DNA of 55,298 nucleotides from Pelagicoccus sp. GTDB lineage: Bacteria; Verrucomicrobiota; Verrucomicrobiia; Opitutales; Opitutaceae. Shown here piece by piece: positions 26,090-33,606 of the stretch. The position numbers and the translations under genes are program-made. Each line of letters opens with the position of its first letter. Within the stretch, counting starts at the first letter, position 1. The stretch is taken from assembly GCA_028284635.1 (NCBI GenBank), contig JANQRJ010000059.1, positions 1 to 55,298 of the forward strand, given 5' to 3'. The notes beneath the pieces were generated by a model that saw only the letters and a list, made by a program, of their open reading frames with translations, did no database searches and was not told the origin of the DNA.

Positions 26090-26533
26090 CTAGATATCGG
26101 TCACGTAGCAATGCTGGGTCTTCTTCAACCGGAAGCCTAGGCTGGGGTAGAAGTCATGGGCGCCTTTTCGCGCGGCGTTGCTGCGGACGCTCAGCTGGGC
26201 ATGGCCGCGGCCTTTGGCCCATTCGCGGGCCGCTGCGACAAGTCGACGGCCAACCCCTCCGCGACGGAAACGTTCGTCCACCACCAGACCCATAATCTGG
26301 GCCCCTACTCCATCGACCAGCGACGAAGTCTCTCCCAACTGCATCCAGCCGAGCACCCGATTTCGGGAGTCCGTAGCGACCGCTACCCAAGCGTCTTCCC
26401 TACCCAGAAAACCTGGGAGGCGCTCCTGAAGCTCCTCCAGCGTCACGGAATAGCCAAGCTGGGCGCAGAGCGTGGCAAGAGCAGGAACGTCTTCGAGCTG
26501 CGCTTCGCGAATAGTAGTATCGATCACTTGCAT
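26090..26533 (-). CDS. GNAT-family N-acetyltransferase
   Basis: A 147-residue GNAT protein. It begins TIREAQLEDVPALATLCAQL, contains IMGLVVDERFRRGGVGRRLV with the R-R-G-G-V-G-R acetyl-CoA loop, and ends KGAHDFYPSLGFRLKKTQHC, as in the YpeA/RimI-like group. Acceptor unknown. The leader (26534-26585) carries an inverted ATCTGCGGGCA repeat. Confidence 0.88.
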   Translation of the reverse strand: MQVIDTTIREAQLEDVPALATLCAQLGYSVTLEELQERLPGFLGREDAWVAVATDSRNRVLGWMQLGETSSLVDGVGAQIMGLVVDERFRRGGVGRRLVAAAREWAKGRGHAQLSVRSNAARKGAHDFYPSLGFRLKKTQHCYVTDI

Positions 26534-26613
26534 TTTGATAAACGAGTTGGGGATTATTAATTTTGCCCGCAGATTGCGCAGATGGTCGCAGATATAAAGC
26601 CAGTGACTTTCCT

Positions 26614-26760
26614 AGAGAGTGTCCGGTAATTCATTCCAAGGTAGGGCTCGATCGCCGAGCGAGCCGAGTTGGTTAGATTTCCATAAGGCACTGCGGACCG
26701 CTCGGCGATCGGTCCCTACCTTCGCCACGCATCACTTTCGATTTATTGGACACTCATCTT
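26614..26760. repeat. family A element, full-length with terminal inverted repeats (copy 3)
   Basis: The core GGTAGGGCTCGATCGCCGAG..CTCGGCGATCGGTCCCTACC (26640-26720) lies inside longer ends, AGAGTGTCCGGTAAT at 26616 and ATTTATTGGACACTC at 26741, which are imperfect inverses. This gives an element of about 147 bp and defines the outer ends also seen at 8795 (AATGTCCAATGA) and 42499 (AGAGCGTCCAATAAA). Confidence 0.75.
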
Positions 26761-26848
26761 AGAATCCGAGAGCAAGAAGACTGTAGGCTTTCCAGCACCT
26801 ATTTCGAAACAATCTGCGACCATCTGCACAATCTGCGGGCACTCCCCC

Positions 26849-27790
26849 TCAGTCGATGGGCGTGAAATCGAGCGTATCCACGCGTTTCATATCCGAAAAA
26901 CGGATACGCATTATCTCCGCAGTCTGCTCGTCGGCGAGCAGCAGGCTGTCCGAAGACTCGAAGCAAACTGCTTCCACCTGAGCGGACTCGAAGGGCAGCC
27001 AGTAGACTTTCCCGTCAAAGTAGCTTTCAGTCACGCCATCCGTTTCGAACACCCAGAGGGCATCATAGGTGGTGATGGCAAGGCGCCTTCCGTCCGGGGT
27101 CGCGTCAGCCGCCGTGGTCTTGCCGCCTATGTCGAAGCTGTCGACGTAGGTAAGCATGTTCGTTTTCCCTGCTTTATAACTGTCCAGTCGATACAGCTTG
27201 GTGAGCGTATCGCTGCGGTTCTTCGAAATGAGAAACACTTTGCCGCGAGCGTAGAAAACGCCTTCGCAATCGTAATTGAAGTCGTGGCGAGCCGCAGGGT
27301 AGTTGGCCTGGTCTGGATAGCGGATGAAGACCTTCTTCTTGACGACAGTGCGACCGGCGAGAGGAGAGGGTTCGTCCAGATAGTACAGGACCAAGTCGCG
27401 ACGGTCGTTTCGATTGTTGCCGACGTCGCACACGATGAGATGGCCCTGGTCGTCGACCGCAATGTCCTCCCAATCGACGTTTATCGCCCCCGCGATGCGC
27501 ACGCCGGGATCGTCCTGATAGCGCTCGGCAGTCCACAGCGATCCGTCGCGACGAACCGGATACACTTTGGGGTCGTCGCCAGAGTCGTTTTGCGTCCAAA
27601 ACAGATCGTCGTAGTGGCGGCTTTTGACGATGCCGGAGTTTTCCTTCTTGGCGCCTGGCCCGAGCGTGCCCACGCGCTCGAGCGCGATTGGAGCAAGGTC
27701 GGGCAAGCTGACTGGAGGACGAGCCATCGCCACACAGGATAGGGAAAAAGCCAAAGAAAAAGCGGTGACCGGCAAAAGAACTCTCTTCAT
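26849..27790 (-). CDS. exported beta-propeller-like protein
   Basis: A 313-residue protein with a signal peptide (VTAFSLAFSLSCVAMA). The rest is a series of blade-like strands: SGIVKSRHYDDLFWTQNDSG, VDWEDIAVDDQGHLIVCDVG, FNYDCEGVFYARGKVFLISK, TAADATPDGRRLAITTYDAL and VEAVCFESSDSLLLADEQTA. The order (NDSG, DWEDIA, D.GNN..R, CEG, TAA..TPDG) resembles phytase-like/SdiA-regulated propeller proteins, but no catalytic set is obvious. GTG at 27796 is an alternative start. It neighbours the phosphate-sensing genes, so a phosphoester role is possible but unproven. Confidence 0.65.
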   Translation of the reverse strand: MKRVLLPVTAFSLAFSLSCVAMARPPVSLPDLAPIALERVGTLGPGAKKENSGIVKSRHYDDLFWTQNDSGDDPKVYPVRRDGSLWTAERYQDDPGVRIAGAINVDWEDIAVDDQGHLIVCDVGNNRNDRRDLVLYYLDEPSPLAGRTVVKKKVFIRYPDQANYPAARHDFNYDCEGVFYARGKVFLISKNRSDTLTKLYRLDSYKAGKTNMLTYVDSFDIGGKTTAADATPDGRRLAITTYDALWVFETDGVTESYFDGKVYWLPFESAQVEAVCFESSDSLLLADEQTAEIMRIRFSDMKRVDTLDFTPID

Positions 27791-27865
27791 CGCCACTCAC
27801 GTAAGCAGACGCGTGTAAGGATCCCATAAACGAAAAGCGAAATTTAGGAATCGGGAAGGCTAAGC

Positions 27866-28069
27866 CGTAGCGCGGATCCCGCAGAGCGGGACCGCGTCAG
27901 CATTGTTTCCTATCCTCATCCTCTTCTTCTTCATCTTCATCTACTTCTACTTCTACTTCTACTTCTACTTCTACTTCTACTTCAAAATTATGAATTAGAA
28001 GAAGATGAAGAAGCAGAAGTAGATGAAGATAGTTTGGCCGCAGGCGGACTGAAGCTCCGCGCTACGGCT
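27866..28069. repeat. palindrome with microsatellite core (family D)
   Basis: The ends GTAGCGCGGATCCCGCAGAGCGGG and CGGACTGAAGCTCCGCGCTAC are family D termini. Between them TCATCC/TTCTTC units and seven TACTTC hexamers (about 27941-27983) face GAAGAAGATGAAGAAGCAGAAGTAGATGAAGAT (given here as a repeat class only), so the microsatellite forms the stem. It separates the histidine kinase 3' end from the propeller gene promoter. Confidence 0.8.
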
Positions 28070-28077
28070 AGAACCGC

Positions 28078-29880
28078 TTATGCCAAAGGCAAGGTCACAA
28101 CGAATCGGCTACCCTTGCCCTCTTCGCTGTCCAGACTAACTTGCCCGCCGTGGGCGATCGCCATGTGCTTGACGATGGCCAAGCCCAGGCCGCTACCTCC
28201 GCGGCCGCGCGTTCGCGACGAGTCGATGCGGTAGAAGCGTTCGAAGATGCGCTCCTGGTGTTCCCGCGGAATACCGCTACCCGTATCCTTCACCTCGATA
28301 CACAGATTGAGTCCTTCGGTTCGAAGACTTAGATCGATCTCTCCACCAGCGGGGGTGAATTTCAGGGCGTTGTCCACCAGGCTGTTGGCCATGACTTCGA
28401 GGGCCCTGAGGTCTCCATTGACGAACAGCGGCTCCTCCGGGACGTGAATGCCGAAGCGCACGCCGCGATAGGCGGCCATAGAGGGGAAGGTGTCGCGCGC
28501 GGAGAAAATCGCCTCGCGAGCGTCGCAACGCTTGAGTTCCAACATGCCCTTGCCCGACTCCAGCTTCGAAATCGCCAGGAGCTCTTCGACCAAGCGCCTC
28601 ATGCGATCGTTCTGCAGGCGGATCCTGTCTAGGAAGGAGGCGAGCAGCGACGAGTCCTTGGAAGCTCCCCCGAGGAGAGCCTCGATCAAGGTGCCGATGG
28701 CCGTGATCGGAGTCTTGAGTTCGTGCGAGACGTTCGAGGCGAAATCCCGCCGCAGGCACTCGAAGCGACGCCTTTCGGTAGTGTCGCGCACGACGACCAG
28801 CACGCCCTTCAAGTCGTGCTCCTCCGCCTTCAAAGGCGAAAGGTATACGGACGCGTAGTTCCATTGGCCAGATCCTTCACGCCAGCGGATCGATCGCTCG
28901 AACTCCCCGTCATCGGGACCGTAGCTGCCGATCATCTCGCTTATCGCCTCGACGGTGACAGCTTCGCTGTAGAGCCGGCCAAGGCAGCTGCTTGGCCGCC
29001 CGCAACGACAATAGACGGCAGCCGCATCGTTCATGAAAGCAACCTTGCCTTCGCGATCGATCGCGATCACCGCGTCGTGCAGCAGCCTCAAGACCAGCTC
29101 GGAACGGTTCTTCTGCTGCTCCGTCTGCTTCATCTCCCGCGTGAGGGAACGCGCCATATCATCCACCGTGTCGGCCACCACGCCAAACTCGTCCGTCCGC
29201 TGAAGGTCGATGGGAAGCGACCGGTCTCCTCTCGATATACGGAGGCAGCCTTCCTTGATGGCGTTCAGCGGCCGCGTCACGAAACGGCCGAAATAGATGC
29301 CCCAAAACATCGACAGACCAGCCGCCACCGTCGCGCCGAGAGCGATCTGAGCGCCCAGACGCCGAAACTCCTCCCGCAGATGATCCATCGACCTGGAAAC
29401 CCGAACGTATCCGATAGTGTCGGACCTTATGACAATGGGAGTGACGATATGCACGGTTTCGAAGTCCTCCCCTTCTTCGTAGCGGGAGACTTCGCCATAA
29501 CCGGACCTGCGGGCCTGAACGAACTCCGGCAGGTCCAGACTCGCGATCGTCGCGAGATCGCCACCTCTGGAGCTCGCCACAACAGAGCCATCCGCCAGCG
29601 CTATATCAATCTCCGCAGCGGAATTCCGGGCCAGCTCATCCACTCGATTCTGAGCAACCGGCGACCACAGCTCCCGGGGGTTGGCGGCTTGAAGAGAGGC
29701 GAGGAGATCGGCCATCTGCGCCATATGCTGCCTCATGGTAGACCTGGCGTTTCCCGCGAAGTACTGGAAGACGAGCAAAGCCACGACCGTCGAACTTAGA
29801 AGCACGACGCCCACATAGGTGCCGTATAGCCTCCAAAGAAAACCGCCCGGTCGAGGCAATCCTTTGGCAGAGGCCTTCAC
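28078..29880 (-). CDS. phoR: PhoR-like sensor histidine kinase
   Basis: A 600-residue membrane kinase. A transmembrane helix at about residues 15-42 (GVVLLSSTVVALLVFQYFA), a periplasmic domain of about 135 residues and a second helix (LGATVAAGLSMFWGIYFG) lead to a HAMP segment (RFVTRPLNAIKEGCLRIS). A PAS domain follows (VIAIDREGKVAFMNDAA), containing an unusual cysteine cluster (YCRCGRPSSCLG), then HisKA with H386 in NVSHELKTP and the HATPase boxes DNALKF, DTGSGIP and GGSGLGLAIVKH. This is PhoR/PhoR-PnpS architecture. It overlaps the response regulator gene by four bases. It probably phosphorylates that regulator in low phosphate. Confidence 0.85.
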   Translation of the reverse strand: MKASAKGLPRPGGFLWRLYGTYVGVVLLSSTVVALLVFQYFAGNARSTMRQHMAQMADLLASLQAANPRELWSPVAQNRVDELARNSAAEIDIALADGSVVASSRGGDLATIASLDLPEFVQARRSGYGEVSRYEEGEDFETVHIVTPIVIRSDTIGYVRVSRSMDHLREEFRRLGAQIALGATVAAGLSMFWGIYFGRFVTRPLNAIKEGCLRISRGDRSLPIDLQRTDEFGVVADTVDDMARSLTREMKQTEQQKNRSELVLRLLHDAVIAIDREGKVAFMNDAAAVYCRCGRPSSCLGRLYSEAVTVEAISEMIGSYGPDDGEFERSIRWREGSGQWNYASVYLSPLKAEEHDLKGVLVVVRDTTERRRFECLRRDFASNVSHELKTPITAIGTLIEALLGGASKDSSLLASFLDRIRLQNDRMRRLVEELLAISKLESGKGMLELKRCDAREAIFSARDTFPSMAAYRGVRFGIHVPEEPLFVNGDLRALEVMANSLVDNALKFTPAGGEIDLSLRTEGLNLCIEVKDTGSGIPREHQERIFERFYRIDSSRTRGRGGSGLGLAIVKHMAIAHGGQVSLDSEEGKGSRFVVTLPLA

Positions 29881-30599
29881 GCCTGCCTGGCTGCCGCTTC
29901 GCTCGACTCGAGACGATAGCCGACGCCGCGTATCGTAGTGATAAGCTTGTGACAGCCCAGTTTCTTTCGAATGGAACGCATATGGACATCGATATTCCTA
30001 TCGATGACGAAAACGCCCTCTCCCACCGAAGAGTTGAGCAACTCGTCCCGGCGAAAAACGCAATCCGGACGCAAGGCCATGGCGAGCAGTATCCTGAATT
30101 CCGTGGCAGTGAGTCCCAGGCGCCTGCCTCGGAAGGTCGCCTCGTAGCGCTCCTTGTCCACAATCAGCTCGCCGACCTCCGCGTAGTCAGGATTCTCGTC
30201 GTCGCTCGCCAACTTGCCTCGACCCAATACGGCACGCAGCCGAGCCAGCAACTGGGCAGTGGAAAACGGCTTGGTAATGTAGTCGTCCGCTCCAAGCCCC
30301 AGGCCGAGCACGATATCGGTCTGCTCGTCCTTTGCGGTGAGCATGATAATCGGGATATCCTTCGTCGCAATGTCGGCCCGAACCCTCCTGCATATCTCGA
30401 ATCCGTCGATGCCAGGCAGCATTATGTCGAGAATCGCGATGCGGGGTCGGTTGCGCTTGATCAAATCCAATCCCCGATAGCCCTCATCCGCTATCAACAC
30501 ATCGTAGCCTTCAGCTCGAAGCGAATACCCCAAGGCTTCGCTTATATCCGTTTCATCTTCGACCAGAACTACTTTAGGGCGCATTTCGATGCTGCCCAT
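29877..30599 (-). CDS. phoB: PhoB-like response regulator (OmpR/PhoB family)
   Basis: A 240-residue regulator. The receiver has the acidic pair in VLVEDETD, phospho-acceptor D58 (ILDIMLPGIDG), the Thr in MLTAKDE and the Lys in ITKPFS. The C-terminal winged helix has LTATEFRILLAMALRPDCVF, VIDRNIDVHMRSIRKKLG and TTIRGVGYRLE. First gene of a two-gene unit with phoR (ATGA overlap). An in-frame ATG at 30584 is also possible. The neighbouring phosphatase, TonB receptor and phn genes support a phosphate role. Confidence 0.85.
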   Translation of the reverse strand: MGSIEMRPKVVLVEDETDISEALGYSLRAEGYDVLIADEGYRGLDLIKRNRPRIAILDIMLPGIDGFEICRRVRADIATKDIPIIMLTAKDEQTDIVLGLGLGADDYITKPFSTAQLLARLRAVLGRGKLASDDENPDYAEVGELIVDKERYEATFRGRRLGLTATEFRILLAMALRPDCVFRRDELLNSSVGEGVFVIDRNIDVHMRSIRKKLGCHKLITTIRGVGYRLESSEAAARQA

Positions 30600-30652
30600 T
30601 AATCCCTCTCTGGAACATCATCACAATAAAGATAAGGAAACAAATCCGTGAC

Positions 30653-30674
30653 GCTGTAACACAGTGGAAACATT
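30653..30674. promoter_or_regulatory. candidate 11-bp direct-repeat operator upstream of phoB
   Basis: GCTGTAACACA is followed immediately by GTGGAAACATT; six positions are shared and the AACA block recurs with an 11-bp period, as in PhoB-type boxes (CTGTNA..). It lies 54 bases upstream of phoB, between the two divergent regulators. Weak evidence. Confidence 0.25.
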
Positions 30675-30742
30675 CGAGCTGCGTATATCGACCCTACAAT
30701 TCGAAGACCTTGATCCAGAACCTATTGGATACCTTCTAAGTC

Positions 30743-30870
30743 AATTTTGTTAGATCTCTGGAAGTATCTCGAGTGTAGGGTCGTCGCTCGCGACGTACCG
30801 CGGAGGTTCGATCTATGCTCTGCGGCACGGCGACAAGCGCCGGCCCTACAGATGACAATCTAACAAAACG
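30743..30870. repeat. family B palindrome with TTTTGTTAGAT terminal repeats
   Basis: TTTTGTTAGAT at 30745 faces ATCTAACAAAA at 30859. Inside, TGTAGGGTCGTCGCTCGCGACG at 30774 faces CGGCGACAAGCGCCGGCCCTACA at 30830. A damaged copy is at 13055 and a half copy is fused to a family A half at 42570-42616. Confidence 0.75.
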
Positions 30871-31012
30871 GCTCCTACGCAATCGAACCGACAAGTACCC
30901 CAGCATGCTACGAAGCCATCGACTAGCGTAACCAAATCGTTGCTTCCGGTCTCTTGATAAGCGGAACCATCTTGATTCACAATCTTCGCTAGGAAAAAGA
31001 CCGCAGCCAAAT

Positions 31013-31741
31013 ATGAGTTCCCAAAAAATCCTAGTCGTCGAAGACGATCCAGACATTGCCTTTCTATTGGGGCGGGTCTTCGCGAAAGAGGGATTCCAGA
31101 CCGAAAAGCTCTATTCCGGCAGCGGGCTGATCGAACATGTGCAACGCTTTCAGCCGGACCTCGTCATTCTCGATCTGATGCTTCCAGACGTAGACGGCTA
31201 CACGCTTTGCCAGTCGGTCAAGAATTCGAACATCAACAAGACTCCGAAAGTCATCATCCTGACCGCCAAATCCGACGAAGACGACATACTCAAAGGCTTC
31301 AGAGTCGGAGCCGACGACTTCGTAACAAAACCGTTTCAGATACAAGAGGTCGTCGCCCGAGCCAAGGCCGTGCTCAGACGCCGCTCGTCCGACGGAGCGA
31401 AGCCGGGTAAGGACGCGCTTCAGATGGGCCCCATCGCTATCGACAACACCAGGCACGAAGTGCTCCTCGAGGGCAAACCGTTGAATCTCACTATATCGGA
31501 ATACCGAATCCTTCAGCTAATGGCAGCCCAGCCGGACCGGGTTTTCACCAGAGAGCAGCTCAACGAGAGCATCTCGGATTCGGAACGCAGCGCCCCTCCC
31601 TCGGCCTCCAATCGCAATATCGCGGTGCACATTCGAGCTTTGCGAAAAAAGCTCGGAGACCACAGCTCCTGCATCTGCACCCTGCGCGGCGTGGGCTACT
31701 ACTTCCAGCGAGCCGAGTCGGAGGCAAGGATCGCGCAGTGA
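31013..31741 (+). CDS. second PhoB/OmpR-family response regulator (orphan)
   Basis: A 242-residue regulator of the same architecture as the PhoB-like protein but divergently transcribed. Receiver: LVVEDDPD, phospho-acceptor D54 (VILDLMLPDVDG), LTAKSDE, VTKPFQ. Winged helix: LTISEYRILQLMAAQPDRVF, NIAVHIRALRKKLG, TLRGVGYYFQ. No kinase gene is adjacent, so it may share PhoR or answer another kinase. An ERSAPPS insertion lies before the DNA-recognition region. Confidence 0.85.
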   Translation: MSSQKILVVEDDPDIAFLLGRVFAKEGFQTEKLYSGSGLIEHVQRFQPDLVILDLMLPDVDGYTLCQSVKNSNINKTPKVIILTAKSDEDDILKGFRVGADDFVTKPFQIQEVVARAKAVLRRRSSDGAKPGKDALQMGPIAIDNTRHEVLLEGKPLNLTISEYRILQLMAAQPDRVFTREQLNESISDSERSAPPSASNRNIAVHIRALRKKLGDHSSCICTLRGVGYYFQRAESEARIAQ

Positions 31742-31749
31742 GGTTTTTA

Positions 31750-31935
31750 GACCACTGATAACACTGATATCCGCTGATCGAGTGGCCCTGAATGTGGGAG
31801 CGTGCTTGTCACGCGAAAGCAGAGCCTAGATCCTGCATCGCTATCGCGTGACAAGCACGCTCCCACAGTTATCGCTCCTCCAGGGTCATTCGTCAACCTT
31901 GTCATCAGCGCCTATCAATGACATCAGTGGCCAAA
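31750..31935. repeat. nested palindromes between regulator and phosphatase
   Basis: The outer pair is GACCACTGATAACACTGAT..CGCTGAT (31750-31779) against ATCAGCGCCTATCAATGACA followed by TCAGTGGCC (31903-31934). Inside it sits a second, perfect palindrome at 31793-31867 with 24-bp arms starting TGTGGGAGCGTGCTTGTCAC. The outer repeat belongs to the CCACTGATGAC family. The inner one has no other copy in the window. Confidence 0.8.
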
Positions 31936-31955
31936 CAACCAACACGGTTCGCAAC

Positions 31956-33479
31956 TCACATTCCCTCGCGACTGTAGGGCAATCCGTTTTCGAAGCTGCT
32001 TTCCTCACCCAGGTCGTTCGCGTCTCCTTGGTAAAGCGTCTTCTTCCCGCTTTCATCCTTGGTAAGCGTAAACATATCATAGGCTTTGCCATCCGCAGTG
32101 TAAGCCTTGTATATAAGAGTTCCTCCATCGATGGATATCACCTGAAAGAACTGGGCATTCTCGCCGCGACGATCGAGCACGACGCCTTCGGGTCGATACA
32201 CGTTCCAGCCGTCCTTCATAAACTCGTACATCTTCGCTCCACTCACGGAGTTGACGTACATCGTCGCGACATCGGGACCGCTCTCCTCGCTCATGCGTAC
32301 CGGAGTATGGCCTCTGGCGTAAGTATGGTCATGCCCTTGCAAGATCAGATCCACCGAGTGCTTGTCGATGATGGGTTTCCACAAATCGCGTCGCTCCTTA
32401 TTGTCCCGATCCCTCCCCGAAGAGAAGATCGGGTGGTGAAAGGTCAAAACCCGCCACCTGCTATCGTCCGTAGCGAGCAGTTTCTCCAACCACTGGGCTT
32501 GGGCTTCGATCTCCCGGTTGGAATTCATCGCCACGATCAAGATGCCCTGATAGCGGAGAGTGTAGACAGTCTCGGCCAGGCTTTCAGGCAATCCCGCTTC
32601 GATCGGCAAGGTGAACTGAGGACGCCACTGCAGCGAGACGCGGCGCTCCTCCTCCTGCTCCGTCAACGATCCGTACTCATGGTTCCCCGGCACTGGCACG
32701 CTAGGCAAGGACGCATGAATCCACCCGCCAGCCTTGAACCACTCGGCCCACTCCCGATCTCTATGAGCCCGATTCACCAGGTCGCCCGCATGGATAGTGA
32801 AGTTCGCATGGGGAGCCTTTTGGTAGGCGGCTCTTATTATACGCGACCAGTGCGAAAGCACGCCGTTCTGGGCATCGCCGAAATAGAGGAAACGAACAGG
32901 AGCGGGCTCGGCCCTTGCGGTACGGAACTGTATCCACTCGCTCCAGTACTCTCCACCATCGCCCACCCGGTAGGCGTACAAGGTATCCGGTTCGAGATTT
33001 CGAAACACGACGGAATGGAAGTGGTCGACTCGGTCTTGATTTCGGTCGCTCCTCCCGATCTCAAGCCGTTCGGTGGCTGCCTCTAGCCGAGTGGCATTCA
33101 AGTCGAAACGGGAAGACCGATGAGACACGGCGATCTCCGCGAACGCCTGCCCTATTTCATCGCTGGTCCGCCAGGTAACCGACTGAGTGGTCGCTGGATC
33201 CTCGCTCCAAGTCAGCACGATCCTATCGGGATCCTTGCTGGGAATCTCCCAATGATGAAGGACTTCACCGTGGTCCGGATGAGCAAAAACCGTCTCTGCC
33301 GTATATAGACAAGACGACAGCAGGACAGACAAAGCAAAGACGGGCCGGAAATTCTTGGCTGCCCCATCCAAACTCTTTCGAGTTCGGCTACTTCGAGCGA
33401 CCGAAGCGCGTGGCCGAACTCGAGAGAGCTTGGATCGGCAGGAGCAATCGAATAGCGAACTAAAACTTTCCATGCGCAA
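31956..33479 (-). CDS. exported purple-acid-phosphatase-like metallophosphoesterase
   Basis: Up to 507 residues. After a signal peptide (PVFALSVLLSSCLYTAETVF) comes a fibronectin-like domain (IVLTWSEDPATTQSVTWRTS), as in purple acid phosphatases, then the metal centre: YFGDAQNG, HAGDLVN, PVPGNHEYG, LTFHHPIF and LQGHDHTYARG. The GDxxY tyrosine of true purple enzymes is absent (GDAQN). Residues about 16-38 are encoded by an intergenic-type palindrome (33366-33435), so the annotated start is doubtful; a TTG near 33371 would leave a normal signal peptide. It probably releases phosphate from organic esters outside the inner membrane, downstream of a TonB receptor gene. Confidence 0.8.
   Translation of the reverse strand: MRMESFSSLFDCSCRSKLSRVRPRASVARSSRTRKSLDGAAKNFRPVFALSVLLSSCLYTAETVFAHPDHGEVLHHWEIPSKDPDRIVLTWSEDPATTQSVTWRTSDEIGQAFAEIAVSHRSSRFDLNATRLEAATERLEIGRSDRNQDRVDHFHSVVFRNLEPDTLYAYRVGDGGEYWSEWIQFRTARAEPAPVRFLYFGDAQNGVLSHWSRIIRAAYQKAPHANFTIHAGDLVNRAHRDREWAEWFKAGGWIHASLPSVPVPGNHEYGSLTEQEEERRVSLQWRPQFTLPIEAGLPESLAETVYTLRYQGILIVAMNSNREIEAQAQWLEKLLATDDSRWRVLTFHHPIFSSGRDRDNKERRDLWKPIIDKHSVDLILQGHDHTYARGHTPVRMSEESGPDVATMYVNSVSGAKMYEFMKDGWNVYRPEGVVLDRRGENAQFFQVISIDGGTLIYKAYTADGKAYDMFTLTKDESGKKTLYQGDANDLGEESSFENGLPYSREGM
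33366..33435. repeat. family C palindrome inside a coding region
   Basis: ATCCAAACTCTTTCGAGTTC and GGCTAC face GTGGCCGAACTCGAGAGAGC followed by TTGGAT. The same sequence is intergenic at 38651-38714 and half present at 16260-16285. Here it encodes the residues before the phosphatase signal peptide. Confidence 0.75.
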
Positions 33480-33544
33480 TGAAACCTGATGATTCGCCTA
33501 TTCGTCAACCCGGCTTCACCCAATAGACGTAGCGATCCTGTGAC

Positions 33545-33578
33545 AACAAAAACGCCCGACTGAAACCAGCCGGGCGTT
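33545..33578 (-). terminator. rho-independent terminator after the TonB receptor gene
   Basis: On the minus strand AACGCCCGGCTGGTTTCAGT continues to CGGGCGTTTTTGT: a GC-rich stem of about 12 bp with a short loop followed by a T run. It lies 29 bases past the receptor stop and ahead of the phosphatase gene, so the two genes may be largely uncoupled. Confidence 0.85.
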
Positions 33579-33606
33579 TAACCTTAATCACAGATCAAAG
33601 GCTTTA

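Noticed and set aside
25875-26111. 78-residue minus-strand frame past the end of the GNAT gene at 26090
   Set aside because: AT-rich intergenic DNA, with no conserved pattern and a cysteine/phenylalanine-rich translation.
27912-28030. Possible CRISPR array
   Set aside because: The repeats are three- to six-base microsatellite units in inverted halves, with no spacers and no cas genes.
31848-33086. A 412-codon plus-strand frame opposite the exported phosphatase
   Set aside because: The minus strand carries all five metallophosphoesterase motifs; the plus frame has none.
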